Shown here in pieces: positions 24,126 through 36,010 of a DNA stretch of 64,000 bases (position 1 is its first letter; every line of letters starts with the position of its first letter). The notes beneath the pieces were generated by a model. That model worked only from the letters and a program-made list of their open reading frames with translations, was not told where the DNA came from and searched no databases. Origin of the DNA: Dryococelus australis (Eukaryota > Arthropoda > Insecta > Phasmatodea > Phasmatidae); assembly GCA_029891345.1 (NCBI GenBank), contig CM057009.1:89761416-89825415 (forward strand). Direction: 5' to 3'. Position numbers and translations under genes: made by a program.

Positions 24126-24790
24126 ACCCTAGGGGTCAACTCCCTGGTGATGCTATAATTTCAGATACACCTGGGGAAATTTTTTAAGAACCTTCACCTG
24201 TTCTTTCCCAGGTTTAACAGGTAAAACTATGGAAGACATTATCTGTATTGTTACTATGCTCTATACAATCAGACTGTACCCCAGAATCAACCTGCACTAT
24301 AGGACCGGTTTGTACATCTACATGACAAACTTTCTTCTGCTCTATAGTTTTAGAAACTTCCTCCTGAATAACATTTACAGGTACTGGGAGATCTACCTGG
24401 AACTCCTCAGAATCATACATTCGGGATAAAGTATCGGCTACCCCGTTGTCTAGCCCTTTCATGTGTTTCATAGAGAACTTAAAACAAGTGAGCCTAACAA
24501 GTCATCTGGCCAGTCTACATGCTGGTTTATTAATGGACAAGAACAAACTCAATGCCTGATTATCCGTGTGTAACAAGAACTCAGCACTTTCCAGATAATC
24601 ACGGAATTTTTTTCATGCCAAATTTTGCAGCTAAAATCTCCTTCTCATACGCCGAATACCTCTTCTCGGAAGGAGACAGAAGTCTACTGGTGTAGGATAG
24701 AGGGACTAGACTGTTATATTGGTCCTGACACAACACCGCACCTAGAGCTAGCGAACTGGCATCAAGTTGAAGTGTAACTGGCTTAACAAA
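24126..24790 (-). pseudogene. RNase H domain and linker
   Basis: In translation the minus strand reads LDASSLALGAVLCQDQ (first catalytic Asp) near 24,770-24,720, then YEKEILA (Glu) near 24,650, and ends with KHMKGLDNGVADTLSRM at 24,471-24,420, the usual G-x-x-N-x-x-A-D-x-L-S-R signature with one change. The linker (85-aa piece at 24,471-24,214) leads to integrase. A frameshift near 24,610 separates the halves. Confidence 0.75.
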
Positions 24791-24799
24791 ATTAACTAA

Positions 24800-25751
24800 C
24801 TATAAAACAGGCAGAGTAGCTATTTTCTCCTTGAAAAGATGAAAAGTTCGATTCTGTGGTTCATCCCATACAAAATCGACCCTTTTCCTTCCCAGTGCAT
24901 TCTGGGGCTCAGCCATACTTGCGAGATTGGGAATGAACTTAGAGTAAAAATCCACTAACCGCAAAAATCGACGGACCCCACATAGATTTTTAGGCACAGG
25001 AAAATTTACTACTGGTCTTATTTCCTCAGGGTCCATAAGCAGTTTACCCCCTGAGATTACAAATCATAAATATCTAACACAAGGGTAAGCCTAGGTGACC
25101 TTATCTGGGATCACAGTTAGTCATGTGCCCCTCAGCACAAGTAGAAAAAGTTTCCGATGTTTGAGATGCTCATCAAAAGACTTACTGTACACACATACAT
25201 CGTCAATATAAGTGAAGAGAAAGTCATATTGATATTTCCCTACTACATTAAAAAGTACACTAGACATTGCCTGTGGGCCACAATTAACCCCCATGGGTAA
25301 CCTCTTCCACTGGTACTGGCCCCAAGGCATTACGAAAACCAAAATACCATGTTATTCAGGGTGCAACTCACATTGAAGGAAGGCTGAGTTTAAATCGAAT
25401 ACGTAGAAATAGCTAGCATCCCCAACATACTGGAAAACTGACTCTATTATGGGTACAAAAAATGTTGTTATTTACTTTTATGTAATCTCAAATAACTCTA
25501 AATTCTCCTGGCACTATCTAAGGCAACAAAAATGCTGGACTTGAATAATTACTAGTAGAGGTTTCCACAATATCCTCTTCTTGCCAATTTTTAATGATTT
25601 TCCTAAATACTTTTAACTTTGGAGGAGATACTCTATATGGTATGGAGGAAACAGGTTCAAAATCCTTAAGTTTTAATGTAATGGGTTGCTGCTTATAATC
25701 TCCCAATTTATGAATTACAATATCCCAAAATTCCTGTTTAAACTGTAACAA
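24800..25751 (-). pseudogene. Gypsy reverse transcriptase, broken
   Basis: The 25,751-25,518 piece is the fingers (IPYRVSPPKLKV; WQEEDIVETSTSNYSSPAFLL). Motif A, FDLNSAFLQ, lies near 25,395. The 25,342-25,121 piece has motif B (LPMGVNCGPQAMSSV) and motif C (FTYIDDVCVYS). The 25,036-24,800 piece is the thumb/connection (RRFLRLVDFYSKFIPNLA). Unlike the first Gypsy element, all catalytic motifs are visible, but four or more stops or frameshifts separate them. Confidence 0.85.
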
Positions 25752-25899
25752 TTGATTTTCCTAACTACTAGGTTCACTATTACCTTGATTTTGTGCTAAC
25801 TGAATAGAAATCTTATAATAATCAAAAGGTTTCGACTTTATATCCACAGGCTGGAATTTACGAAAAGCAAATATAAATATCTTACGACTTTTGTCCAAA

Positions 25900-26270
25900 G
25901 TTGCCTGGGCCTTCCCCAAAAAAACCGACCCCAAGCAACAGGTAATGACCAAGTCCTGGTAAAAGTATAAATTGAAATTTCCATGTGAAATTAGCTATTT
26001 TGATGTTGAAAATGGCTATACCCTTGGAACGAATAATACCCCCATTCGCAAGAGAAAACCCTAACTCTTTTCCTGACTGGACTCGAATAGGTCCTTTGGA
26101 TGTATGGGTAAGTAGGTAATTACAAAATTCCTGATTTATAAGGGAGTAGGTGGGTCCAAAATACTAAAATACAGCTACTATTACCTGGTCTACAATAAAT
26201 ACAGGAATAAAAAACAAACCATATTTCTTCTCATAACCCAAAACATTAATAGAAAATTCTCCCAGAATCT
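25900..26270 (-). pseudogene. Retroviral-type aspartic protease region
   Basis: The minus strand encodes FGPTYSLINQEF, where the family has D-S/T-G-A-x-x-S-x-I; a stop falls at or next to the catalytic Asp position. About 75 residues on comes LLPGLGHYLLLGVGFF, the conserved I-L-G-x-D-F region with the Asp replaced by Gly. Spacing and order (between gag and RT) support a dead retropepsin. Confidence 0.6.
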
Positions 26271-26289
26271 TATTCTTCAAGGTGTTAAT

Positions 26290-27343
26290 ATGGTTATTTT
26301 ATGTGTACATTTTGCTTGCAGAGAAAACAAGTATACTCCTCAAACCTATTGGTAATCCTGGCCTCACCCTGAGTTTTCTGAATATGAGAATCATTTTGAG
26401 TTTGAAAAATATTCTGAGTCTGAGAATACCATGATAGAGTCTGAACTTTACTTTGTTTGGACTCTTCTCTAGGAGTCATATTAAAAAGTAATATCTGATA
26501 TAAATAATCATTGGCTAATAATTTACTTTTTTCGCAGCTTACTCAAAACTTAGTAAACCTATGCTTCTCTTTCTCTGGGGTTTTCACATATACTAGTTTT
26601 TCCTTTTCTAAAAAACTCGCATCTGTATTATTTTTCTCCCCTGAACAGTCCCTCAAGGTTCTCTTTACTTCAGTGACCAATCCTTACAGTTTTATCAGAG
26701 TGTCTGGTTAAGAAGCAAAACAAAAATACCTACTATTGCAGGGATGAAGGTTATGAAAAACAATTTGAGTGAAATATTCCCCAGAACATGGTAATCCTAC
26801 AACATTTACAATACCTACTATTTCTGTAATGAATAATTGCATAGATTGATCTGGCCTTTGTTTCCACTCTAACGATCTCAAACGAAAATATGTAACAGCG
26901 ACTTCACTAGAGACTTCCCGTATGCAAGTCTTTGCCAGTTGATCATACTCCCAATTCTCCTCTCTGGCTTTATTAAGAACTGCCTGCAAAACATCCGGGA
27001 GTCTAAAAGTGGCCACAGCAAAAATGATTTGTTTATCACAAAACTTCAAGGGAAGGACCACATTTAATTGCAAAAAAAACTGTACTAATACCTCAAGTGT
27101 TAACATGGTCAGTGTGGATATTTTTGTCGACAACTCTACTGGAATGGATTTTAATATTTTGAAAATTGGTGTCGAACCATTCAAAACTGCCACTGCTCCT
27201 GCTCCTTCTCCTGCCGCATCTTTACGACGCACCGGGGCCCGAGCCTTTACTCGCAACTCTGTTTCCAACACCTCTACTCCAGCCTCCTTCAGAATTTGGA
27301 ATAGTGAAGCTTTCGACAGCTTCTGTAGCCATGCTGCGGACAT
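26290..27343 (-). pseudogene. gag: Gag polyprotein of the second Gypsy element
   Basis: The long reading frame at 27,469-26,708 (253 aa) covers most of Gag. I prefer the start at the internal Met, 27,343 (MSAAWLQKLSKASLF), since what lies upstream is an atypical hydrophobic run. It has an N-terminal helical region, a basic linker with RRKDAAGEGAGA, and a capsid-like part with RSLEWKQRPDQSM. A frameshifted continuation reaches YTCFLCKQNVHIK near 26,335-26,294, the remains of a CCHC zinc knuckle. Confidence 0.7.
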
Positions 27344-27510
27344 AATGAAAGTTAGCAAAAACACAAAACCTAGAAAATACAGCAAATGTTTCACCCACCG
27401 AAGTGTGTTCCCTGGTTTCTTTATAAAAAAAATCGATAACTCATGGATTTTTTTAATTATATAACTCAATAACCCTGTTCAGCGAGAGCAGCGCGCAGCA
27501 CAGATTTATC

Positions 27511-29457
27511 TTTGCAAAGTACTTTCCCCCAATGACACAGCAAAGTGGATGTCAAAATGTCCGCAATTCAAAAACCCTCCAAAATCGAAAGAAAACCCTC
27601 GTTGAGCAGCAGGTAAACATAGTATGACACAAAATATCAAAATTACAGAGAAAATAACAAAAAGAGCCAGAAGTCATTGTTATTGGTAATTTTATTTCTT
27701 ATTTTATATAACATTTTTGTTTGCAACATTGAACGTGAAATAAATATTCTCCAACATTCGGAAATATAAAAAATTTTTTGAGTAGATGAGAAAAACTATA
27801 AAATGCTTTTCAGATACAAATTCGGTCATTTCCAGCCTTACAAACAAATATGTAAGTAACAAATTTCTATATAAAAGTTTTAATTCAGCCTCATAATTGG
27901 CCTATAAGCTCCACAGATAAACAGGAAAAAAGTAATAAGGGATACATATAGAACTAACACATGAAAATTTTATATGCACACAGCCAGTTCTATTAAAAAT
28001 GCCAAATATTCCTTTTATAAAGAATTTTGGGAGAAATGAATTTTTATACTACCATACATATAGTGTTGCGCTAATATAAATGTAGGTTTCAATTCCTCCT
28101 TCTATACTTTATTGGAAAACTCTCAACAAATTATATATATATATATAGTTATTATATATATAGATATTTTACTGGCCGTTAGATAAAACCCAAGGCCACA
28201 TCTTCAAAATGTTTATAGAAATGTAGTTATTTTCAAAACTTTCAGGCTGTATTCGTCACCAAGGTAAACAAACTTTAATTTTTCCACATTTTTAGTTTTC
28301 CTCATTTTTCTGGCTAATTACAATACCTGAAAGCCATTTCAAAGGATTCAACTTTTAAAATTTCTCAAAATTATTAAACAGATTCAAACTTTCTATAAAA
28401 ACACTACAACTTTTAAAAGTAATGATGGATATTACTTTGTCTTTTCTTGACTCTGTACTTATCCATTTTTATGGATTTAAGTATTCCATTTTTACTTTAC
28501 TTTGAAAATGTAATAAAAGTAAACACAAAAATTAGATTAAAAACTTCGCCAACATGGCGCCTTCACTCCTTCTGAGGACATCATGTGCGTACCGCCTGCA
28601 CCTGCCATAATGGCCTACCGATTTATGAGTTCTCGACCTTTTTAGAGATGCCTAGCTTAGCATTTGCTGGCTGTCCTCCTCTGGGGAGGTGAACCGACCC
28701 CGAGCCAAAGTCGGGACAACTTTTATACAAATCTGTTAGCAACAACCCCGAGAGGGGAAGGAAATGGCTGGCCAGTCAGAAAATGAATTACCAAGTCGGG
28801 AAAACAGATAAATTTGTCCTAGGAGGGGTCCGACAAATGTCGGACCAACCCCTGCAAAGATAACCACAAAATACATGATGACACAATTCTTCTTAGCGGT
28901 GTGCTGAAATTAATTGTCGAATAAGGGCATAGATTTAGATATAGGTTCCATATATAGGTGACACACTCTCGGCCACATAGTCACACTTCCGATTCTGATG
29001 TAAGGCAGAAAATTACATCGCGGGCGGTGCGTCAGCCCCGCTGACACACTGGTAGACCGCTCACACTGGCTGATGGGAGGATGACAGAGGTGTAGTTCAC
29101 ACAGCAGTCATGCGATGGAAGCGCCGGGCAGTGAACACTGCCAGCCGCTCGCCACTTGTGAATGAAAGGTGAATGAGGATGGAGCTATTCATGTACGGTG
29201 TGGTAACAGTCTCCAAGATTGGTGTGTCGCACTGCCACACGCCGCCAGCTTGGGCGTAAAATGCCTGGGCCACGTAGGTCGCCGCACGTCCAGTCATCAG
29301 GATATCAGGTACGTGGTAAACCACCATGTCTTTTTAAAATATCCTCGGGCAGGTAGCAATATTTTTCAGAATATTTTTGGGTAAACTCACGAGCGCCCAT
29401 GCTTGTTGCGTAAGGTAATTTTCATAGGTGGCAGTCAAAATGGGTGACGGCGTCATA
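27511..29457 (-). repeat. 5' LTR of the second Gypsy element
   Basis: Homologous to 20,870-22,875. It contains a TA-rich microsatellite at about 28,132-28,162 that the other LTR lacks. I could not settle the primer binding site; no clear TGG-starting tRNA match lies at the inner edge. Confidence 0.82.
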
Positions 29458-30370
29458 GTATATTTATATATATATTTATTTATTCTAATACTCTTATTTC
29501 AATTAATATAGATAGATAACCTGAAGTATAATCTGTAGGAAAGTAGGTTTTCCAGTTATTTGTGAATTTTTTTTTCGAATTTTTTTCCAGGAATTAGAAC
29601 ACAATTTCTTTTTAGGTACTGAAGATCGGCCACTTTTGAAGAATACGATTTTTTTAGGTAGTAAATATAAAAAGTTTCCCTAAAACTGTTCTCATACTCG
29701 TAATATTCTAACATATCTGGAAATGGTTTATAGGTAGGTAGGTGAATGTATAGGCTTTGAAACTTCATGAAAAATTAACACACTTTTGAATTCATGGAAA
29801 ACCTCTGTATACTGCGGCCCCGGCAGCTTACAGGCGTAAACCATTGTCATTGCAAATAAAATGGTTCTCCCCCCCCCTCCAAATTAAAGAAGTTGTGACG
29901 TCTGGACACCTGGACCATATCGAGGGTTAAATGTTACACCTGGTAACTACGAAAAGTAGAATTTTACAGTAGGCAGAAAACGCTGATGATTTAATTTTTA
30001 TTTTATTGTATAAACAGCACCAAAATGTTTAAAAATTTAATTGAAACGAATTTGTTAGATAGTTAGATAGATAATATGTCAAAGGTTTCCAGTTATTTAA
30101 TTCTTATTTTGACTATACTGTGTCAAAAATATATATTATTGTTATGATTTCATTTACCTATACTTAATAGGTAGACTTTATCTACACAAAGAGTAGTATC
30201 CGGATAAAAAATAATAATTTAACTAAAGGAAACACTGCCATTTTTATCCACAATACATGGATATAATTTGCCCTATATTATTTAATGCTATTCACCTTAC
30301 TTAATAGGTTTATAATACTATCAAATTAATTACATTTAAACATCATTTGTAAACACCTAGTATGGCAGTC
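29458..30370. other. Gene-free AT-rich stretch
   Basis: No supported gene. It contains short AT-rich simple repeats at 29,458-29,490, runs of GATAGATAG near 30,060-30,073 and a C run at 29,868-29,876. Confidence 0.5.
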
Positions 30371-30458
30371 TATTGGAAATACATGTTTCAATTGCTGCAG
30401 GTGATCACCTCTATTACTTGAAGCACTGTGGTCCTGTGCATTTTTTAGGCAATGACAA

Positions 30459-30767
30459 TTATGACATCAAAGTTACTTTTTTGGGACTCTTGCCAATATC
30501 TATAAATGGTGCATCAAAATCCAGCTTGAATTTGATGATCCCATCCGCTGTGTACTTAATTTCCTCGATATCAGTGGTGACTGTAGGATCATATACAGAG
30601 TGGACCACACGTCTTGTCACCTCCTGTAAATGTCTTGTCGCCAGTATATAATCAGTAATAGCGCAATATGATCCAATACATAGTAAGATAATCCAATAAG
30701 CAGACCGATTTGATGGATTTGCCGTCACCAGATGTTTATGCGCCCAGAAGGTCAGTATGAGCACCAT
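30459..30767 (-). CDS. Unassigned 102-aa reading frame
   Basis: I do not recognise this. It is open for 102 codons with a hydrophobic segment (about residues 24-37) that could be a membrane helix, then a polar C-terminus. It lies just downstream of the helix-turn-helix remnant on the same strand and could be an eroded part of the same element, or chance. No start context or splice signals decide it. Confidence 0.2.
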   Translation of the reverse strand: MVLILTFWAHKHLVTANPSNRSAYWIILLCIGSYCAITDYILATRHLQEVTRRVVHSVYDPTVTTDIEEIKYTADGIIKFKLDFDAPFIDIGKSPKKVTLMS

Positions 30768-30779
30768 AATTTTTGTCCT

Positions 30780-31041
30780 ATCTTGAGGTTGGTTGTCCTG
30801 TCTTCTGATTGTCTTTAACTGATCCCGCCGGAAACAGCTTGTGTTACAAACGCAGTATTGTCCTTTTAGGAGGGTCTTCTTTGTGGAATCGTTTCGTGAA
30901 GACTCGTAGCATATCCCCTATGCTCTTTCCAGTGTGTGGACGTTTATATACCCAAACACTACCAACAAGACACTCTTCAACACTGTAGGAGATCGTGTCG
31001 GCCATCTTACTTAGAGAATATAATGTCATACACAACCTCAA
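30780..31041 (-). pseudogene. Helix-turn-helix remnant of an insect DNA transposon (DUF4817-like)
   Basis: From the Met near 31,005 the frame reads MADTISYSVEE, and about 40 residues later RFHKEDPPKRTILRL. Both fit the N-terminal DNA-binding domain common in insect transposases (YSxEE...F...PPxRTTILRL pattern). A stop follows and no catalytic DDE domain can be seen. The call rests on motif likeness only. Confidence 0.5.
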
Positions 31042-31149
31042 GGAAATCTAAAGGTGTGACAAGACATTTGGACCACTCTGTAGTTTATTCCCTGGCCGAA
31101 TTGACTCATGCTTCACATATTCTTTTCTACTGTAATCCTACACGAAATC

Positions 31150-31335
31150 ATGCGACAGAGTGAGTGAAGAGATTTAGGCAGCTCTTGACATCGTGGTCTT
31201 GAGAGCCGATGAGGGTGAAGCGATGTGAGTAAGGATCAGCGACGGACTGAAGGGGTAGGGGAAACGGGAGACCCCCGAAAAAAACAGTCAACCAGTGGCA
31301 TAGTCCGGCAGTATTCCCACATGCGAAAATATAGG
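31150..31335 (-). repeat. SINE fragment, reverse orientation
   Basis: On the minus strand it reads CGGACTATGCCACTGG, then TTTTTTCGGGGGTCTCCCG and the tail GGCTCTCAAGACCACGATGT followed by CTTCACTCACTC. It is the body and 3' part of the SINE family at 12.9 and 39.1 kb; the tRNA-like head is absent. Confidence 0.75.
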
Positions 31336-31796
31336 AGCGAATCTTCAAAATCCCAGTTTTTTAAATTAACCCCACTATTGTTGCATACTCTATTAGAATA
31401 CTTAATAATAACTTGGAAAATAAGAAAATAGTAATATCTGTATGGCATTTTGACAGAAAATATGACCATTTTTTGTGTATTTTAACAGTAAAAATTTATT
31501 TGTCGAGAAAACTGTAAATTACGAGGTATCGATGTTTGACCCTCGATATTCGACTCGCCAATCCCCAAACACCAACCCATTCCAATATACCGAAATACCG
31601 GAGAGTAATAGAAGTATGTCTCGCGGGCCAGTGTTAACACTGGAGCAGACTATTTCTAAAGTAATTTTTTCAATAATCGTCTGAATACAAATACATTTTA
31701 TTAATCTAAAATCACTTGTAAAGTATAACTAAATATTAGCAAACAGTTTATTGTTATTAATTATAGTAAACTTATTAATTTTTTAATTTTTTCGAT

Positions 31797-31852
31797 CGGC
31801 TCTTAAGACCTCAGTGTCAAGGACCATCGAAATTTCTTCACTCACTCACTTT
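31797..31852 (+). repeat. SINE tail fragment
   Basis: GGCTCTTAAGACCTCAGTGT and TTCTTCACTCACTCAC match the 3' tail of the SINE family. About 55 bp long, heavily 5'-truncated. Confidence 0.6.
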
Positions 31853-32755
31853 TAATTCTTTCGATTATCTAACATTTTCACAATACACTGTTAACAATAT
31901 CTTGACGAGAAAAAAAAAAGTGTTATTCATAAACTAAACCAGGTTTGCTTTGTAAACATATTCTTCTATATTATTATAAGTATAAATAATCATTATTCTT
32001 CACACATTTTATCCGCAGGTACGTCATGTTTTCATAGCCGAAGTGTCTAATGTCATAATCCTGAGGTATAGGGTTAGAGACCCAAGTGAGCTATATTTGT
32101 GGAGACATTTTTAGGTGTAAAATTAAGGTTCATTTATTTTGCGATTCCCGCTCTTGGACTTGCCATCCAATGTACAAGCGAGGTCATTAATAAGCCCAAA
32201 TTTATACCATAGTTAAGTTCAATTTTCTGCATCATTGATACACAAATTCAACAATGATGGGATACCCAAAAGCGCGGCGTTAAATGTTCCGAAATTTCGT
32301 TCTACAACACTTTCCGTCAAATAAACGTCGAAATGCCGTCTATGTTAGAGCTATTCACAAAGAAAAACTACTGCAAAAATGTGTCTTAATTTTTTTAGAT
32401 ATTGTGGCTACGACCATGTTACGTAAGTACTGTGTCGTAATATTTCTGCGCTTTAATTCTCACTGCAAACGATTTCGAATATACATTTACGTTTTAGAGT
32501 TTCATTACATATAACGGTGCATCTCGCACGAATCAGGGAATTGTGGATCATGTTTAGGGATCATGAATGTCCTAGACAGAACCTTATAGTATCTCTTCGG
32601 CCGTTGTCCATTAATATGCACTCATGAACAGTTGAATTAAACACACCCGCCAAGTTGCCGAAATGTAGTTTTGATCGTCCCGTCGAATGTAATAGTTTCC
32701 AGCCACGCATAGCTAGGATATCGTCGGATTTTATACTGACAGCCTGAGTAACAGC

Positions 32756-33705
32756 CGAACACAGAATGGGGAAGAGACAAGATCTCGGCGCATTCGATCG
32801 TGGCCAGGCGTATAGGACACTCCCTTCTTGACGTAGTGCAGACTTTGGGATTTCCACAGACCACCATTTCAACAGTGTACCTTGAGTTCACAGATTCGTT
32901 TAAAAACTACTGCTGCCAGGGACCGCTGCAATGGCGTAAAACATATCGATGACAGGTCGCCGTCAGCTAGCTCCGTTGGCACCAGCGAATAGACCGGCCA
33001 CAGTGCAGTAGATCACTCACCAATTCAATGCTAGATCACCATGACCTGGGAGCAGCCATGCCATTTATAACCATCTCCTTGCTGTGGGGTACAAAAACCG
33101 TCACCACTCCACTAGGGTGCATATTTCCACCAAACGTCACAAGACTCAAAGATTGACATGAGCTAGGGGACACCGCCATCGGATCCTCGACGCATTTGAA
33201 AGGACGCCTGAATGGATGAGCTGGAATACACACGCCGATGACAGGGTACGAGGTCGTCGCCAAACACATCAAGCGAAAGATCTCTCATGTCAGCAGGGTA
33301 CAGTTGAGGCCCTAGGTGATGGTATCGCCGTATTGGAACTGTTTACGTGCGCCTAAATTGGTCCCTGGTGTACACTACGTGTCATCGTTCCTCACCGACG
33401 AACAATACATGATCCTGCTGACAGATCATGTTCACCCATTTCTGCACTCGAAGTACCTGTGCCTAAAGAAAGACAATGCACTGGCCTAACGCCCTCAAAT
33501 TTTTACCTTGTGGTTGGATGAACGTTCCACAGATTTGAGGATTCTTGCCTGGCCCCCGAGGTCACTCGCCCTCAATCCTATCAAACACATCCGGGATGCT
33601 GTAGAGAGAGATGTGCACACCATGCATGGAACAGTACAGATACTTACCTCTTCCGATGCCATGTGGATTACATGTCATTCTACACCACCGCTATCATCAG
33701 GGTAA
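32756..33705 (+). pseudogene. Tc1-like transposase, heavily mutated
   Basis: Pieces in several frames follow Tc1 transposase order: FDRGQAYRT in the N-terminal DNA-binding part, GHRHRILDAFERTPEW and a diverged region around the first catalytic Asp, a CLKKDNALA-like segment near 33,460-33,490, and WPPRSLALNPIKHIRDAVER at 33,553-33,612, the signature block ending the DD34E domain (usually N-P-I-E). The Glu is Lys here. Many stops and frameshifts; no activity expected. Terminal inverted repeats were not found. Confidence 0.75.
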
Positions 33706-33816
33706 AAGAGAGTGTTACACATTAGTAGGTAGATATATAAACTTGAAGGAAATGTTGATAAAAATCTTATTCTTCAAACTCTCTCTTTTATGGCCCCATA
33801 ACCTTCCAACCAGTAA

Positions 33817-33965
33817 GTGAGGTCGCGGTGCTGTAGTGGTTGCTCATACCACTCATCTCCGAAGATAATAAACAGGTTTTGATTACTGGAGGTTCACAAA
33901 CAAATATTCGTATGCGGAAAACTTGGCGGGCGTTACCGCAGTCCGACAAGTTTCCTGTGAGTACT
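33817..33965 (+). repeat. Possible second SINE-type element
   Basis: GCGGTGCTGTAGTGGTTGCT resembles an A box and CAGGTTTTGATTACTGG, about 40 bp on, a degenerate B box. A GCGGAAAACTTGGCGGGCG body follows. There is no second copy in the window, so this is tentative. Confidence 0.35.
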
Positions 33966-34330
33966 CCTGTCTTATAAATAGTTTTATTCCATTGCTGTCC
34001 CATAATCGCCTGACTTAACACCTACCTTGGTGAAGAATGATCTAATTTATTACATTTCCACCAATATAAGGAGCTAAATACTGAATCAGTTCATTTAAAC
34101 AGAACATCCGAAGGCATTCGTAAAATATTTTTGCTCACTATACACTCAAACGTTGTCCTGGCAATGATAGAAGATTTAACGTTCAACGTGGCTCAAATAA
34201 CTCAACCAATCTGGGGTAAAGTGGTACACAGTCATTGTGACATTTATTCGCCCCAGGCAGCGACACAAGTAGTGCAAATGGGCTCCCATAATATTAACAA
34301 AATGGCAGAACCCGTCGTGTGGTATGGCAG

Positions 34331-35240
34331 CCCAAGTAGCTAACAACCAGCAGATAACATTTGGCTAACTGTTGGTGTAGGTGGTACATGTTCGCCCACA
34401 TGACTGTAAGTGTTTTCTTATGTGATACGCAAAAAGACCATGTGAACAATAGTGACTTTATTTGCTTGGAAACTATTTTTGATGTGGGCCATTAAACACA
34501 AAACGATTGACAGAATTGAATGTATTGCCCACAAACAAATATCAGTGAATCACCCACTGGCATCTTAGAACACATAGAAAACATGTGGCTGATGTATAGA
34601 AAAGAGTATGAAAATAAGATAATTTTTTTCACATAAAACCCTCATGTGGTAGACAGGTTAAATTATGATAGTTGAGCATCATCATGTGGCCAATTATGGT
34701 CCACTTATCAAAAAATGACTGACAGAGTTTCATATGTGGCCCACAAACTAACATCAGTGATACACCCACAGGCATCTCAGAATATGTGAATAATGTGTGG
34801 CTGACGTATGCCAAAGAGTATGATTATATCATGATCATACACAAAGCCCTCGCGTGGTAGAATGATTCACTTTTGATAGTTAGGCAACATCATATGGTAA
34901 ATTGTGGGCCATTTAACACAAAATGACTCACGGAATTTCATATATGGCGCACAAGCAAATGTCTGTGAAACACCCACAGGCATCTTAGAGTATGTAGAGA
35001 ATGTGTGGATGATATTTGCCAAAGAGTACATAATATAAGTTCATGTTTGTACATAAAGCCCTCGCATATTAGAACAATTCATTTTTGACGGTTGGGCATC
35101 ATTATGTGGGCCCCAAGTAGCAAACAACAAGTAGTTAACAGTTGGCCAACTGTTGCTAGTGGTAACAACGTTCGTATTTATGACTGTTAGCATTTTATAT
35201 GTGGTTGACAAACAGGGCATGTAAACAAAAGTGACAGTAC
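34331..35240 (+). repeat. Tandem array, ~208-bp units within a longer duplicated frame
   Basis: Three adjacent units begin near 34,489, 34,697 and 34,907 (AACACAAAATGACTCACGG-like start), each with CACCCACAGGCATCT and GCCAAAGAGTA wording; period about 205-210 bp. The array is flanked by a second direct repeat: AAGTAGCTAACAACCAGCAG at about 34,331 and AAGTAGCAAACAACAAGTAG at about 35,111. No coding sequence. Confidence 0.75.
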
Positions 35241-35546
35241 TTATTTTACAAATACGCGTAATGTTGGCCAATGTTCTCACGACGATTGTTAGATTTCAAC
35301 ATACGTCTCACAAGCAGATGATAAAGGAAATGCTAACTGTTACCATTAGGAAAATATTAGCAGCATGTTTATGGGCCATTTACGGCATGCCAACTGATGT
35401 TCACATCGAATGTTTGCTCGTAATATATAGAGATTTCAAAAGATTTACAGATTACAGAATAATGTATATAATTTTTAACAAATTTAAAATTCCACAACAA
35501 AAACCATTTTCTAATCCACTTTTAACATTCACTGTCAATTAAAATT

Positions 35547-36010
35547 TCATTGCTGAAATAATTTATTGAAGCTAAGAAGCAGTTGTATTTCAAAACTATC
35601 ATCATTTAACTTTGCTCTTCTTTCCCCCCAAATATTCCCAGCAATACTAAATAACCCCTCAACTAAGGCTGATGATGGTACCGCTCTATTGTATTTCATG
35701 TACAATTTTTTCATTGTAGGAGAGATAGTAATGTTATCTACAGATGACATCGTCATATACTGTGCTAGTTCATTACCTATTGACTGCATTAAAAGTTTAA
35801 TCTCAATCAAAGTGAAAAAAATCATTATGAGGAGATTTTGTTGTTCCAGTTTTTCTTGTGGTGATGAAGGCTTCTGTATAACCTCTGATATTTCCACCTC
35901 CAGTTCTTGCCTAGATGTTAGTTTATCTTCAGTCCAAGAGAACTTGAACCTTTGGTGCGAATATGCTGCTAAATGGTACCTTTGGTTCTCAAAGTTGTGC
36001 CCAAACCTGC
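35547..36010 (-). pseudogene. hAT-family transposase C-terminal fragment
   Basis: In one frame the minus strand gives AAYSHQRFKFSWTED (end of the RNase H-like core), a Ser/Glu-rich linker, and at the C-terminus the hAT dimerisation block VPSSALVEGLFSIAGNIW followed by RRAKLNDDSFEIQLLLSFN. The 116-aa Met-started frame is 35,897-35,547, but homology extends upstream to about 36,010. The N-terminal BED finger and first catalytic residues are absent. Similar domesticated ZBED genes exist, but truncation suggests a transposon fossil. Confidence 0.8.

Larger units (their letters stand above)
20870..29457 (-). mobile_element. Second Ty3/Gypsy element with ~2-kb LTRs, defective
   Basis: A minus-strand LTR retrotransposon: LTR (27.5-29.46 kb), gag, protease, RT, RNase H, integrase, polypurine tract and LTR (20.87-22.88 kb). 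There is no env. All domains carry stops or frameshifts. The LTRs are unusually long and their identity is uneven. It is a different lineage from the element at 2-10.8 kb, to judge by LTR size, pol wording and absence of env. The start coordinates of both LTRs are approximate (about ±20 bp). Confidence 0.88.

Noticed and set aside
27009..27464. 151-aa plus-strand frame opposite gag
   Set aside because: It is the antisense shadow of the minus-strand gag frame, which has the expected neighbours and zinc knuckle.
32036..32106. Possible SINE head with GGGTTAGAGACCC
   Set aside because: A-box match too weak and no related copy found.
32561..33272. Minus-strand frames of 78-103 aa in the Tc1 region
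   Set aside because: Antisense shadows; the Tc1 transposase signature blocks are on the plus strand.
34331..35240. CRISPR-like array
   Set aside because: Units are ~208 bp with no short-repeat/unique-spacer structure, and the context is eukaryotic.
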